The position numbers and the translations under genes were made by a program. A stretch of DNA of 64,000 bases, taken from NCBI GenBank assembly GCA_000466585.1, contig KE993482.1, forward strand, positions 1-64,000, given 5' to 3'. This document shows positions 32,764 through 41,581 of the stretch, one piece after another. Numbering within the stretch: the stretch's first letter is position 1; each line of letters starts with the position of its first letter. This stretch comes from Clostridiales bacterium oral taxon 876 str. F0540. Lineage in GTDB: Bacteria > Bacillota > Clostridia > Clostridiales > Clostridiaceae. The notes under the pieces are model-generated. The model saw only the letters and a program-made list of their open reading frames with translations, did not search any database and was not told the DNA's origin.

Positions 32764-33327
32764 ATGAGAATTATTTCTGGCATAGCTAAAGGAAGAAAAC
32801 TGCTGTCTCCTGAAGGGATGGGTACAAGACCTACTCTCGACAGAATAAAAGAATCAATTTTTAACATTATACAAAATAGAACTGCTGGAGCAAGAGTCTT
32901 AGATGTATTTGCCGGCACAGGAAGTCTAGGCCTTGAAGCTGTTAGTAGGGGAGCAAAAGAATGTTTCCTTATTGATAAAGGTGATACTACATATAAATTA
33001 CTTACACAAAATGTTGATAATTTAAATTTTAACGATAAGTGCAGATGCTTTCATAAGAATTCTTATGATGCATTGAAGGAATTTGGTATTAAAAATTTAG
33101 TTTTTGATATTATTTTTATAGATCCGCCTTATGCTAAAGAGATGATACCTCCATCGGTAGATATTATTTCTGAATATAATCTATTAGAAAAAGATGGATT
33201 GGTAGTAACCAAAATAGACACTTCTGAAGAAATATACGAAGGTAATGGCAAGATTGTTTTAATTGATCACAGAAAGTACGGAAACACAACAGTATGTTTT
33301 TATTCTTTTAATGAATCTACCTTATAA
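32764..33327 (+). CDS. rsmD: 16S rRNA m2G966 methyltransferase RsmD
   Basis: RsmD methylates N2 of G966 (E. coli numbering) in 16S rRNA. The 187-aa protein begins MRIISGIAKGRKL and has motif I DVFAGTGSLGLEAVSRGA and the catalytic DPPY in IIFIDPPYAKE. I start it at ATG 32764 behind AAAAGGAGGA; a longer in-frame reading from 32692 lacks an SD and adds unrelated residues. It is followed by coaD, the standard rsmD-coaD pair (ylbH-ylbI). Confidence 0.95.
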   Translation: MRIISGIAKGRKLLSPEGMGTRPTLDRIKESIFNIIQNRTAGARVLDVFAGTGSLGLEAVSRGAKECFLIDKGDTTYKLLTQNVDNLNFNDKCRCFHKNSYDALKEFGIKNLVFDIIFIDPPYAKEMIPPSVDIISEYNLLEKDGLVVTKIDTSEEIYEGNGKIVLIDHRKYGNTTVCFYSFNESTL

Positions 33328-33337
33328 GGAGGATATA

Positions 33338-33874
33338 ATGAAAAGGGCAGTATACCCGGGAAGTTTTGACCCAATAACAAACGGACATTTAGATATTATT
33401 GAGAGATCCTCCAAGGTTTTTGATGAGGTTATAGTAGCTGTATTAATTAATCCAGATAAAAAAGGATTATTTGATATTGATGAAAGGGTTAATCTTATAA
33501 AAAGGTGTGTAAAAAACTTTGAAAATATAAGAGTTGAAAGTTTTAGCGGATTATTGATAAATTTTATGAAGGAAACTCATTCAAGTGTAATTGTAAAAGG
33601 ACTTCGTGCAGTTTCAGACTTTGAATATGAATTTCAAATGGCTTTAATGAACAATAAATTAGATCCTAATATAGAAACAGTTTTTATGATGACAAATGCA
33701 AAGTATTCTTATCTAAGTTCATCTTCAGTAAAACAAGTAGCTCAATTTGGAGGGTGCATAAAAGATTTAGTTCCAAACAATATTATTGAAGATATTACAA
33801 CCAAAATAAATAGCATGGGGGAAAAGGGTTATGGAAGTTATAAAATTACTGGAGTATCTCCAAGAGATATTTGA
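33338..33874 (+). CDS. coaD: Phosphopantetheine adenylyltransferase
   Basis: CoaD catalyses the penultimate step of CoA synthesis. It begins MKRAVYPGSFDPITNGHLD, carrying the T/HxGH nucleotidyl-transfer motif, and continues with KGLRAVSDFEYEFQMA and YLSSSSVKQVA. The start is ATG 33338 after AAGGAGGA; a longer reading from 33263 overlaps rsmD and lacks an SD. At 178 aa it is somewhat longer than the usual 160-165 because its C-terminus runs 44 nt into the next gene. Confidence 0.95.
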   Translation: MKRAVYPGSFDPITNGHLDIIERSSKVFDEVIVAVLINPDKKGLFDIDERVNLIKRCVKNFENIRVESFSGLLINFMKETHSSVIVKGLRAVSDFEYEFQMALMNNKLDPNIETVFMMTNAKYSYLSSSSVKQVAQFGGCIKDLVPNNIIEDITTKINSMGEKGYGSYKITGVSPRDI

Positions 33875-34355
33875 AACATCTTCGAAAGTTCCAGTAACTG
33901 GCAAAATCCTTGTGGATAAAAAGGAAGTATTGAGTGTATTAGATCAAATTATAAATTATCTGCCTGATGAATTTAAGAAAGCTCAATGGATTGTTGAAGA
34001 AAAGGAAAGGATTCTTGGTGAAGTCTTAGAAGAAGCAACAACGTTAAAAAAAGAAAGCATAGATATGCTGAAAAAACAAATAGAAAATCATGATATAACT
34101 AAGGAAGCAAAAGTTAGAGCTGAAGAAATAATAGCTTCAGCTCAAAGGGATGCAAAAGCAATGCGTTTAGGTGCCAGGGACTATGCTGACGAAATACTTT
34201 GTCAACTTGAAAAAGAAATAAACGATAAAGGCCAAAGCATGATTTTAGGTATAAAAAAGCAGATGGAAGAATTTATGGTTTCTTTGAATAATGAAGTAAG
34301 CAGTGATTTAGACACAATTCGTGAAAATATTAAAGAACTAAGAGGTATGAAATAA
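33831..34355 (+). CDS. Coiled-coil protein of unknown function downstream of coaD
   Basis: This 174-aa soluble protein is predicted to be almost entirely helical and rich in charged heptads (KERILGEVLEEATTLKKES ... VRAEEIIASAQRDAK), recalling DivIVA- or ATPase-stalk-like coiled coils. Clostridial genomes often carry a protein like this after coaD, sometimes labelled ATPase; no catalytic motif is visible. Its start lies 44 nt inside coaD and its last 18 nt overlap the convergent ylbJ stop, so space is unusually tight at both ends. Confidence 0.7.
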   Translation: MEVIKLLEYLQEIFETSSKVPVTGKILVDKKEVLSVLDQIINYLPDEFKKAQWIVEEKERILGEVLEEATTLKKESIDMLKKQIENHDITKEAKVRAEEIIASAQRDAKAMRLGARDYADEILCQLEKEINDKGQSMILGIKKQMEEFMVSLNNEVSSDLDTIRENIKELRGMK

Positions 34356-35501
34356 TTTATTAAATCTTCTAAATATATAAGGTATTAATAATAGGATTAT
34401 AATGAAAATTAAATGTATCGTATAGTTATTATTATGTTTTATGCTAAAAGTCTGAACTGAAAAATTAAATATTGGGTTCTTATATATAACTATTGATATT
34501 ACAGAGCCTATGAATCCCTGTACTATTTTTCTAAGTATATATTTTTTCATTGATAAGTTATATTTGTATGTAAATGAATAAACCTGGGATATGATAGAAA
34601 GCCCGCTAAATGATAATAAGAAACTTATTGATATTACTTTAATATACAAGTCTATAGACGCTATAGAAATTAAATAACATCCATTAGTCATTTCTATCAA
34701 ACCCAACAAAGTTCCTGATATTAAGTCGATATTTACACTTGTAAGCAAGTTAATATTTTTAACAGCAATATCAAATAAGATATTGCTTTTTATTATGCTT
34801 GTAATGACGCTGAATAATATAACAAAGCCTCCAATAGATAAACAAGTAGTGATAGAATTATCAATACTTGTTTTTACTATATTTCCAATGTTTTTCCTAT
34901 TATTTGTTAATATGTTATGTACTACTTTTTGGTTTACTGCTTTTCCAGGAAGTATTATTCCCATGACTAAGCATGAAAGATAATTAGAAATCAGTAATAT
35001 GTACCCAATATGACTGCTACCTAACATTGATGTTCCTACAGAACCAATTATAAATAAAGGACTGGCATTTGATGCAATATTTATTAACCTTTGGCAGGTT
35101 TTCAAATCTATTAATTTTTGTTCATATAAATCACAGGCATATTTTGCTCCAAGTGGATATCCGCACAGAATGCTAACTATTATTACAAATGTACATTGAA
35201 GTGGGAGCTTTAGTGGCTTGCAAATTAATCTTCCAAACATCTTAGAATATATTTCGATTCCATCATAATTCATCATAATACTTGATACTACTAAAAATGG
35301 AAACAGAGATGGAAAAACTTTTTCTATAAACAGCTTTACTCCAGTAACAGCCGAACTTATGCAGAGCTTTGGCGCAAGTATTATCTGTAATATTAGCAGA
35401 GTGCATATGCAGGTTACTAAAATACTTTTACTAATTGTCTTAAGCAATTTATAAACTAAAATGAAAATGAATAAAAAAATTATATACAATAAAAATCTCA
35501 A
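34338..35501 (-). CDS. ylbJ: Sporulation integral membrane protein YlbJ
   Basis: This 387-aa polytopic membrane protein has about eight or more hydrophobic spans and conserved VEKVFPSLFPFLVVSSIM, CGYPLGAKYACDL and NASPLFIIGSVG segments typical of YlbJ and Gate-domain proteins. In B. subtilis ylbJ belongs to the sigma-E regulon and is needed for spore cortex and heat resistance. It starts at TTG (complement of 35499-35501) with SD TAGGAGA. It lies downstream of tmcAL on the same strand and ends convergently with the coiled-coil gene. Confidence 0.9.
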   Translation of the reverse strand: MRFLLYIIFLFIFILVYKLLKTISKSILVTCICTLLILQIILAPKLCISSAVTGVKLFIEKVFPSLFPFLVVSSIMMNYDGIEIYSKMFGRLICKPLKLPLQCTFVIIVSILCGYPLGAKYACDLYEQKLIDLKTCQRLINIASNASPLFIIGSVGTSMLGSSHIGYILLISNYLSCLVMGIILPGKAVNQKVVHNILTNNRKNIGNIVKTSIDNSITTCLSIGGFVILFSVITSIIKSNILFDIAVKNINLLTSVNIDLISGTLLGLIEMTNGCYLISIASIDLYIKVISISFLLSFSGLSIISQVYSFTYKYNLSMKKYILRKIVQGFIGSVISIVIYKNPIFNFSVQTFSIKHNNNYTIHLIFIIILLLIPYIFRRFNKLFHTS

Positions 35502-35555
35502 TGCTTAATCTCCTAATGTAATTAATGCTTTTAATAGTATATTTATTGCATTTAA

Positions 35556-36782
35556 TTAAATTTTATTACACAGCTTGATTGGATTAGTCAAGTAATCGCT
35601 AAAAGGAGATACAAACTTATTTAATAAACTATAAGAATTAGTAGCTTGAATATCTAATTTTAGACACTCGTCAAGCTTTTTAGGAAGCTTAGTGTATACA
35701 GGGATTGATGAATTACCTTTAATATATTTAAGCATTTTAATTCCTGTATCGTTGAAACCTAAAACTCTTGCATATGGGCAGGGGTTATTCCTAAGTTCTT
35801 TGGTGTTAAATAATTCAAACCCAATAAAGTATTGGCTAAGTATTCTGCTTATACGAGTATATGTGTATCTTTTGCTTTTAATATTTGAAATTAAATCAGT
35901 ATAATTTTCTGCAGTGTTTATGACTTTAAATATCTTGTTATAAATACCTTCTGAAGCATCCGGAATATTTTTAATATTATTTTCACTGGTAAGGCACTTA
36001 TATTTTATATAAGGAAACATATATTCTTCATAAACAAGATTTCTTCCGGATTCAATATATTTCTTTAATACTTCAGCTGTTGGCTCAGGAATATGGTTGT
36101 ATAATTCACAAATATTATGATTTTCTTTTAAAAATTTTCTGATTGAAGTAGCGCTTGAAAACACCTCATTAAGTTCAATACTGTTATATGAGCCTCCTTC
36201 TCTTCTTATTGTTAAAGGCTTTATGCTGCTATTAAGCTTTAGAAGGCTCTTACAGTATTCAATGGCTAAAATATTATTTGATGAACTTAGTATTTCTTCT
36301 GTATCATCTCTATATATTTTACTATTATTTAAATAATCAATTAGAGCCTTGCTTCTAGAATATGGGTAAGTATATCCTTTGTCTAAGTAATTTCGTAATT
36401 TATCGATATAATCCTTCGGTTCTTCTAAGATTATTTTTGACACTTCATTAATAAAATCAATTTTACCAAGCTCGCTTCCAAAACTTAATGTATCTACAAC
36501 TCCTAAGCTGTTTATTAAACTTACCGCACCAAATGCAAAAAACTCCGCAGAAGATAAGCTGTATACTACAGGCAGCTCTATTACCAAATCAACTCCAGAT
36601 TCCAAAGCTGCTTTAGTCCTGCTCCATTTATCAACTATAGATGGTCCACCTCTTTGTACATAATTACCACTCATTATGCAGATAATACCTTCTGAATTAG
36701 ATATTTCCTTAGTCTTATTTATATGATATATATGTCCTTTGTGCATAGGATTGTATTCAGCAATTATTGAAGAAATATTCAT
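35556..36782 (-). CDS. tmcAL: tRNA(Met) cytidine acetate ligase TmcAL (YlbM)
   Basis: TmcAL forms N4-acetylcytidine at the wobble position of elongator tRNA-Met, using acetate and ATP through acetyl-AMP. The 408-aa protein has the nucleotidyltransferase-type N-terminus IIAEYNPMHKGHIYHI, then GNYVQRGGPSIVDKWSRTKAALESGVDLVIELP and SSATSIRKFLK. It is divergent from pta-ackA, an apt neighbourhood since acetate is its substrate, though coregulation is only inference. ylbJ follows after 54 nt. Confidence 0.94.
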   Translation of the reverse strand: MNISSIIAEYNPMHKGHIYHINKTKEISNSEGIICIMSGNYVQRGGPSIVDKWSRTKAALESGVDLVIELPVVYSLSSAEFFAFGAVSLINSLGVVDTLSFGSELGKIDFINEVSKIILEEPKDYIDKLRNYLDKGYTYPYSRSKALIDYLNNSKIYRDDTEEILSSSNNILAIEYCKSLLKLNSSIKPLTIRREGGSYNSIELNEVFSSATSIRKFLKENHNICELYNHIPEPTAEVLKKYIESGRNLVYEEYMFPYIKYKCLTSENNIKNIPDASEGIYNKIFKVINTAENYTDLISNIKSKRYTYTRISRILSQYFIGFELFNTKELRNNPCPYARVLGFNDTGIKMLKYIKGNSSIPVYTKLPKKLDECLKLDIQATNSYSLLNKFVSPFSDYLTNPIKLCNKI

Positions 36783-36817
36783 CAGAACACTACCTTTCGA
36801 TATAACTTATAAATTAT

Positions 36818-36846
36818 TTTATACACTATATTTTTATTAAATACAA
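36818..36846 (-). promoter_or_regulatory. Promoter of the tmcAL-ylbJ unit
   Basis: On the minus strand: TTGTAT (complement of 36841-36846), a 17-nt spacer and TATAAA (complement of 36818-36823). Confidence 0.55.
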
Positions 36847-36862
36847 ATACTATTATATATGT

Positions 36863-36892
36863 TTGACTTTTTACGTGGAAATATTTTATATT
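36863..36892 (+). promoter_or_regulatory. Promoter of pta-ackA
   Basis: TTGACT (36863-36868), an 18-nt spacer and TATATT (36887-36892), giving a leader of about 75 nt. It lies 16 nt from the divergent tmcAL -35. Confidence 0.6.
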
Positions 36893-36973
36893 TTTATTGA
36901 AATATACATTATATATGAGTTATTATTATATATGGTGTATATGTATTGTATAATACAGAAGGGAGAAATGGTT

Positions 36974-37975
36974 ATGGAACTTATGAAAGAGTTTTGGGAA
37001 AAGGCAAAATCTGACGTAAAGAAGATTGTGCTTCCTGAAGGAGAAGAGGACAGAACTATTTTAGCTAGTGCTATGATAAAAAAAGAAGGACTGGCAGATT
37101 TAATATTATTAGGTAACGTAGAAAAAATTAAAGATAAAGCTAAAAATTTGGACGTTGATATCGATGGCATAAAATTAATGGACCCTCAGTCCTCTGAAAG
37201 CCGACAATTATATATTAACGAGTTTTACGAGCTTAGAAAAAGCAAAGGTGTAACTATAGAAAAAGCTGAGAAAACAATTAATGATCCGATGTATTTTGGT
37301 ACAATGATGGTAAAGCTTGGTGATGCTGATGGCCTAGTATCAGGAGCAGTACATACAACTGGAGATTTATTAAGACCAGGGCTTCAAATAATAAAAACTG
37401 CGCCTGGAATATCAACTGTTTCAAGTTTCTTTATTATGCTTGTACCAAACTGTGAATATGGAAACAATGGAATGTTTATTTTTTCTGATTGTGCAGTAAA
37501 TCCTAATCCTACAGCTGAGCAGTTAGCTGCTATTGCGATTTCAACTGCTGAAACTGCTAAGAATTTATGCAATATGGAGCCAAAGGTTGCTATGTTATCT
37601 TTCTCCACTAAAGGAAGTGCAGAGCATGAGTTGGTTGATAAGGTAAGAAAAGCTACTGAAATAGCAAAACAGTTAAGACCTGATTTACAAATTGATGGCG
37701 AATTACAGTTAGATGCTGCTTTAGTTAAAAAGGTAGCTGACCAAAAAGCACCTGGAAGTACAGTAGCAGGTCAAGCTAACGTTTTGATATTCCCTGACTT
37801 ACAAGCAGGTAATATTGGATATAAATTAGTTCAAAGACTAGCGAATGCTGAGGCAATTGGACCAGTTTGTCAAGGATTTGCAAAACCAGTTAATGATCTA
37901 TCAAGAGGATGCAGTGCAGAAGATATAGTTAACGTAGTGGCTGTTACTGCTGTTCAAGCACAAAAGAATGCATAA
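36974..37975 (+). CDS. pta: Phosphate acetyltransferase
   Basis: Pta interconverts acetyl-CoA and acetyl phosphate. With SD AAGGGAG (36959-36965) the best start is ATG 36974 (MELMKEFWEKAKSD), giving 333 aa, the normal clostridial size. An in-frame reading from 36863 would be hydrophobic nonsense that begins inside the promoter. Conserved segments include GDADGLVSGAVHTTGDLLRP, FIFSDCAVNPNPTAEQLA and VAMLSFSTKGSAEH. It is followed after 18 nt by ackA; together they make acetate and ATP. Confidence 0.97.
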   Translation: MELMKEFWEKAKSDVKKIVLPEGEEDRTILASAMIKKEGLADLILLGNVEKIKDKAKNLDVDIDGIKLMDPQSSESRQLYINEFYELRKSKGVTIEKAEKTINDPMYFGTMMVKLGDADGLVSGAVHTTGDLLRPGLQIIKTAPGISTVSSFFIMLVPNCEYGNNGMFIFSDCAVNPNPTAEQLAAIAISTAETAKNLCNMEPKVAMLSFSTKGSAEHELVDKVRKATEIAKQLRPDLQIDGELQLDAALVKKVADQKAPGSTVAGQANVLIFPDLQAGNIGYKLVQRLANAEAIGPVCQGFAKPVNDLSRGCSAEDIVNVVAVTAVQAQKNA

Positions 37976-37993
37976 TTTAAGGAGGAATTAGAA

Positions 37994-39190
37994 GTGAATG
38001 TACTTGTTGTAAATTGCGGCAGTTCATCCCTAAAATATCAGTTAATTGATATGAATGGAGAGGTTGTACTCGCAAAAGGACTTGTTGAGAGAATTGGTAT
38101 TGAAGGTTCTATATTAACCCAAAAAGTTGAAGGAAGAGAAAAGTATATAATCAAACAACCAATGGCTAATCATAAAGAAGCTATAAAATTAGTACTTGAA
38201 GCTTTAGTTGATAGTACTAATGGTGTTATAAAAGATATGTCAGAAATTTCTGCTGTTGGTCATAGAGTTGTACACGGTGGAGAAAAGTATTCAAACTCAG
38301 TTTTAATTGATGACGAAGTTATGAAAGCCTTAGATGAATGTTCTAAGTTGGCTCCATTACATAATCCACCAAACATTACAGGTATTAATGCGTGCAAAGA
38401 GCTTATGCCAAGCACTCCTATGGTAGCTGTGTTCGATACTGCTTTCCATCAGACTATACCTGAATATGCATTTATTTATCCTCTGCCATATGAGTTATAC
38501 ACCGAACACGGAATAAGAAAATATGGTTTCCATGGTACATCTCATAGATATGTATCTTCAAAAGTAGCAGAATTAATGAATGATGACTTAGAAAACTTAA
38601 AGGTTATTACTTGCCATCTTGGAAATGGTGCTAGTATTGCAGCTATTAAAGATGGAAAGTCAATTGAAACAAGTATGGGATTTACTCCTCTTGAAGGCAT
38701 AGCTATGGGAACTAGATCTGGAAGTATTGATCCAGCTATAGTTACTTTCCTTATGAAGGAATTAAATTACTCAATAGATGAAGTAAATGATATTATTAAT
38801 AAAAAGTCAGGTGTTTACGGTATATCAGGTGTAAGCAGTGACTTTAGAGACATAGAAGATGCTGCATGGAAAGAAGATAATAAGAGAGCTAAGCTTGCTT
38901 TAGATGTATTCCATTATAAAGTTAAGAAGTTTATAGGTTCTTATGCTGCTGTTATGAACGGTGTTGACTGTGTTGTGTTTACTGCTGGACTTGGTGAAAA
39001 TTCACCAGAGACTAGAGAAGCTATCTGTGACGGTTTAGACTATCTAGGAATAAAGCTTGATAAAGAAAAAAATAAAGTTAGAGGTAAAGCAGTAGAAATA
39101 AGTGTTGAAGGATCAAAGGTGAAAGTATTTGTAATTCCTACTGATGAAGAACTAATGATTGCTAGGGATGTAAAAGAATTAGTTAAATAG
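37994..39190 (+). CDS. ackA: Acetate kinase
   Basis: AckA makes ATP and acetate from acetyl phosphate. The 398-aa ASKHA-fold protein starts at GTG 37994 behind AGGAGGA and has NCGSSSLKYQL, AVGHRVVHGG, FDTAFHQTIPEYA, GFHGTSHRYV, HLGNGASIAAI and SGVYGISGVSSDFRD. It is the second gene of the pta-ackA operon, the main acetate-forming route of clostridial fermentation. No hairpin terminator is obvious before the next promoter. Confidence 0.98.
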   Translation: MNVLVVNCGSSSLKYQLIDMNGEVVLAKGLVERIGIEGSILTQKVEGREKYIIKQPMANHKEAIKLVLEALVDSTNGVIKDMSEISAVGHRVVHGGEKYSNSVLIDDEVMKALDECSKLAPLHNPPNITGINACKELMPSTPMVAVFDTAFHQTIPEYAFIYPLPYELYTEHGIRKYGFHGTSHRYVSSKVAELMNDDLENLKVITCHLGNGASIAAIKDGKSIETSMGFTPLEGIAMGTRSGSIDPAIVTFLMKELNYSIDEVNDIINKKSGVYGISGVSSDFRDIEDAAWKEDNKRAKLALDVFHYKVKKFIGSYAAVMNGVDCVVFTAGLGENSPETREAICDGLDYLGIKLDKEKNKVRGKAVEISVEGSKVKVFVIPTDEELMIARDVKELVK

Positions 39191-39225
39191 TTTTGACAAA
39201 TTTATACTTATACTTTAATTTCAGC

Positions 39226-39254
39226 TTGACTTTTAATATGGATGTTTATATAAT
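39226..39254 (+). promoter_or_regulatory. Promoter for DUF177-rpmF
   Basis: TTGACT (39226-39231), exactly 17 nt, then TATAAT (39249-39254): near-consensus. The transcription start would be about 25 nt before the DUF177 gene. Confidence 0.8.
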
Positions 39255-39284
39255 AAATTGTGGCTAATGCATTGAGGTGAGACT

Positions 39285-39785
39285 ATGATATTTGATGTAG
39301 CAGATTTAATTAGAAAAAAGGTTTCAAAAAAGAAAGTGCATTTAGTTTATGATGAAGAAGACTTTTATGATGATGGAGAAAAAATTGAGTTTCTAAAGCC
39401 TATAACTTTAGAGGGTGAATTACATTTAACTGGAGATATTATAACATTAGATGGTAAAATTATTACAGAAATAAGCTTGCCATGCTCTAGATGCTTAGTT
39501 AATTTTAGCCACAATATTGATATCCAAATTCACGAAGAGTTTTCAACAAATTTAGATAATAAAGATGATGAAATCATTTTTATTGATAGTGATACTATTG
39601 ATATCACAAATATAGTTAGAAGCAATATCATTTTATCCTTACCGATTAAAAAATTATGCGATGAAGATTGTAAGGGACTATGCCAGAATTGCGGTGTAAA
39701 CCTAAATGAAACATCTTGTAGTTGTCAAAAAGATGATATTGACCCTAGATTCGCTAAGTTGAAAGATTTGTTTTCTGCTGATTAA
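39285..39785 (+). CDS. YceD/DUF177 family protein upstream of L32
   Basis: This 166-aa protein of the DUF177 (YceD, YlbN) family has the conserved LPCSRCLVNF and a C-terminal cysteine-rich CKGLCQNCGVNLNETSC that probably binds zinc. The family is almost always cotranscribed with rpmF and is implicated in 23S rRNA or large-subunit accumulation (shown in plants and some bacteria), but the mechanism is unknown. The L32 SD is at its stop codon. Confidence 0.9.
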   Translation: MIFDVADLIRKKVSKKKVHLVYDEEDFYDDGEKIEFLKPITLEGELHLTGDIITLDGKIITEISLPCSRCLVNFSHNIDIQIHEEFSTNLDNKDDEIIFIDSDTIDITNIVRSNIILSLPIKKLCDEDCKGLCQNCGVNLNETSCSCQKDDIDPRFAKLKDLFSAD

Positions 39786-39798
39786 GGAGGTGTTGACA

Positions 39799-39981
39799 GT
39801 GGGAAATCCTGCAAGAAGATTTTCTAAATCTAGAAGAGATTCAAGAAGAGCACAAACGTTTAAATTAAGCCTTCCAGGAATAGTTGAGTGTCCTCAGTGC
39901 CATGAGATGAAACTTGCTCATAGAGTATGCAAAAACTGTGGATATTACAAAGGTAAAGAAGTAGTTGCATCAGAGAAATAA
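39799..39981 (+). CDS. rpmF: 50S ribosomal protein L32
   Basis: This 60-aa ribosomal protein starts at GTG 39799, 9 nt after GGAGG; the reading from 39790 would lie on the SD itself. It has the L32 N-terminus MGNPARRFSKSRRDSRRAQ and a four-cysteine zinc ribbon (CPQC ... CKNC). It is the second gene of the DUF177-rpmF pair and ends at a strong terminator. Confidence 0.95.
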   Translation: MGNPARRFSKSRRDSRRAQTFKLSLPGIVECPQCHEMKLAHRVCKNCGYYKGKEVVASEK

Positions 39982-39985
39982 TTAG

Positions 39986-40018
39986 AAGAGAAAGTCATAT
40001 GACTTTCTCTTGTTTTTT
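39986..40018 (+). terminator. Terminator after rpmF
   Basis: AAGAGAAAGTC (39986-39996) with GACTTTCTCTT (40001-40011), 4-nt loop, then G and six T. Confidence 0.92.
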
Positions 40019-40087
40019 AAGTATTTATATTGATAATTGAATTTTTGTATAATATACTTCTTATTAAACAATACTATGCATATTATC

Positions 40088-40122
40088 AGGAAAGGATGTG
40101 AAGTTCCTGTTTTGATTACAGG
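40088..40122 (+). promoter_or_regulatory. Possible two-state leader before plsX
   Basis: AGGAA (40088-40092) can pair with TTCCT (40104-40108), or CCTGT (40106-40110) can pair with ACAGG (40118-40122). The two pairings share CCT and exclude each other. The only SD-like bases near the ATG (40131) are inside ACAGG, while the stronger AGGAAAGG is about 32 nt upstream. Both stems are short; a regulatory role is speculation. Confidence 0.35.
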
Positions 40123-40130
40123 CTAATGTT

Positions 40131-41147
40131 ATGAGGATTGCTGTTGATGGTATGGGGGGAGATTTTGCTCCTGATTCAATTATTCAGGGGTGTGTTGATG
40201 CTGTAGAGGCATTCAATGTTGAAGTTATTATAACTGGTCCAGAGGATTTAATATCGCAAAAGTTAAATACATATGAATATCCAAAGGACAAAATTAGTAT
40301 AGTTGATGCTAGTGAGGTTATTTCTCCTAATGAAGAGCCGGTAAAAGCTTTAAAAAAGAAAAAGGATTCAAGCTTAGTTAAAGCCCTTTATTTGGTTAAA
40401 TCAGGTGAGGCTGATGCGGTTTTATCAGCTGGAAGTACCGGTGCGCTTATGGCTGGCGCTACGCTTATTATTGGAAGAATAAAAGGTATAAAGCGAGTAG
40501 CCCTCGCGCCAATAATGCCCGGAAGGAAAGCACCTTTTATGGTTGTAGATGCTGGTGCAAATGTAGACTGTAAGCCTTTATATCTTGTTCAATTTGCGCT
40601 TATGGGTAAAATTTATTTTGAAAGTATTTTAAATACCGTAAATCCATCCGTTGGACTGGTAAATATCGGTGCTGAAGAAGAAAAGGGAAATGAACTTGCA
40701 AAAGAAACTCATAAGTTATTAAAGAACACTGATTTCAATTTTGTTGGCAATGTTGAACCTAGAGACATACCTTCTGGTGAAACAAATATTGTAGTTTGTG
40801 ATGGATTTGTCGGCAATACTATTTTGAAAACATATGAAGGAGTAGCTTCAAATATTTTTGGCATGCTTAAGGATGAAATAATGACTTCATTTAAAAATAA
40901 GCTTGGAGGATTATTATTAAAATCTGTCTTTAATAAATTTAAAAAGGATTTTGATTATACTGAGTATGGAGGATCTGCTTTTTTAGGGGCTCAAGGTATA
41001 GTTATAAAAGCTCATGGAAGCTCAGATGCAAAAGCTATTAAAAACGCAATTAAGCAGGCTACTATTTGTTATGATAATAAAATAATTGATAAGATTAGTT
41101 CTGAAATTGAGAAACTTAATATTGATAGTAATAGTGAAAATTTATAG
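40131..41147 (+). CDS. plsX: Phosphate acyltransferase PlsX
   Basis: PlsX makes acyl-phosphate from acyl-ACP for PlsY-dependent phosphatidic acid synthesis. The 338-aa protein begins MRIAVDGMGGDFAPD and contains SAGSTGALMAGAT, VDAGANVDCKPLYLVQFALMG and EYGGSAFLGAQG. No in-frame alternative start exists upstream (a TGA occurs 18 nt before), yet the SD at the ATG is weak (see leader). plsX is followed by acpP, which has its own promoter, and in many Firmicutes lies near rpmF and fatty-acid genes. Confidence 0.96.
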   Translation: MRIAVDGMGGDFAPDSIIQGCVDAVEAFNVEVIITGPEDLISQKLNTYEYPKDKISIVDASEVISPNEEPVKALKKKKDSSLVKALYLVKSGEADAVLSAGSTGALMAGATLIIGRIKGIKRVALAPIMPGRKAPFMVVDAGANVDCKPLYLVQFALMGKIYFESILNTVNPSVGLVNIGAEEEKGNELAKETHKLLKNTDFNFVGNVEPRDIPSGETNIVVCDGFVGNTILKTYEGVASNIFGMLKDEIMTSFKNKLGGLLLKSVFNKFKKDFDYTEYGGSAFLGAQGIVIKAHGSSDAKAIKNAIKQATICYDNKIIDKISSEIEKLNIDSNSENL

Positions 41148-41167
41148 TTTTTATTTATGTATTAATA

Positions 41168-41196
41168 TTGACGGTAGTTATGTTATGTAATATTAT
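41168..41196 (+). promoter_or_regulatory. Promoter of acpP
   Basis: TTGACG (41168-41173), 17 nt, TATTAT (41191-41196). It would allow ACP to be made independently of plsX. Confidence 0.65.
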
Positions 41197-41229
41197 CTAA
41201 GTATAGCTTAAGTTTTGGGAGGTGAAATT

Positions 41230-41463
41230 GTGATATTCGAAAAAGTTAGAGATATAATATCCGATCAGTTAGGAATAGATGCTGACGAAATTTCTATGGA
41301 ATCTTCTTTTATTGATGATTTAGGTGCTGATTCTCTTGATATAGTTGAATTAATTATGGCTTTAGAAAGTGAATTCGATATGGAGATTCCAGATGAAGAT
41401 GCTGAAAAAATAAGCGTTGTAAGTGATGTAGTAGATTACATAAAGTCACATATTGAAGAGTAA
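41230..41463 (+). CDS. acpP: Acyl carrier protein
   Basis: This 77-aa acidic carrier protein starts at GTG 41230 with SD GGGAGGTGA; an in-frame TTG at 41215 lies before the SD and is rejected. The phosphopantetheine attachment serine is S35 in GADSLDIVELIM. It carries growing fatty acyl chains and, as acyl-ACP, is a PlsX substrate. It ends before a terminator and rnc. Confidence 0.96.
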   Translation: MIFEKVRDIISDQLGIDADEISMESSFIDDLGADSLDIVELIMALESEFDMEIPDEDAEKISVVSDVVDYIKSHIEE

Positions 41464-41467
41464 TTAT

Positions 41468-41497
41468 AGGTCCCGTGTTTACTACGGGACTTAAATT
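41468..41497 (+). terminator. Terminator after acpP
   Basis: A 9-bp stem built on GTCCCGT (41470-41476) and ACGGGAC (41484-41490), 7-nt loop, followed by an A/T stretch with TTTTT. Confidence 0.75.
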
Positions 41498-41581
41498 TTT
41501 ATATTATTAAGCAGTGCATTCTTGAATTTGTTAAATAGCAACTTGAAGAATACACTTCTTTTTTAGGTAGGTGTTACAACA

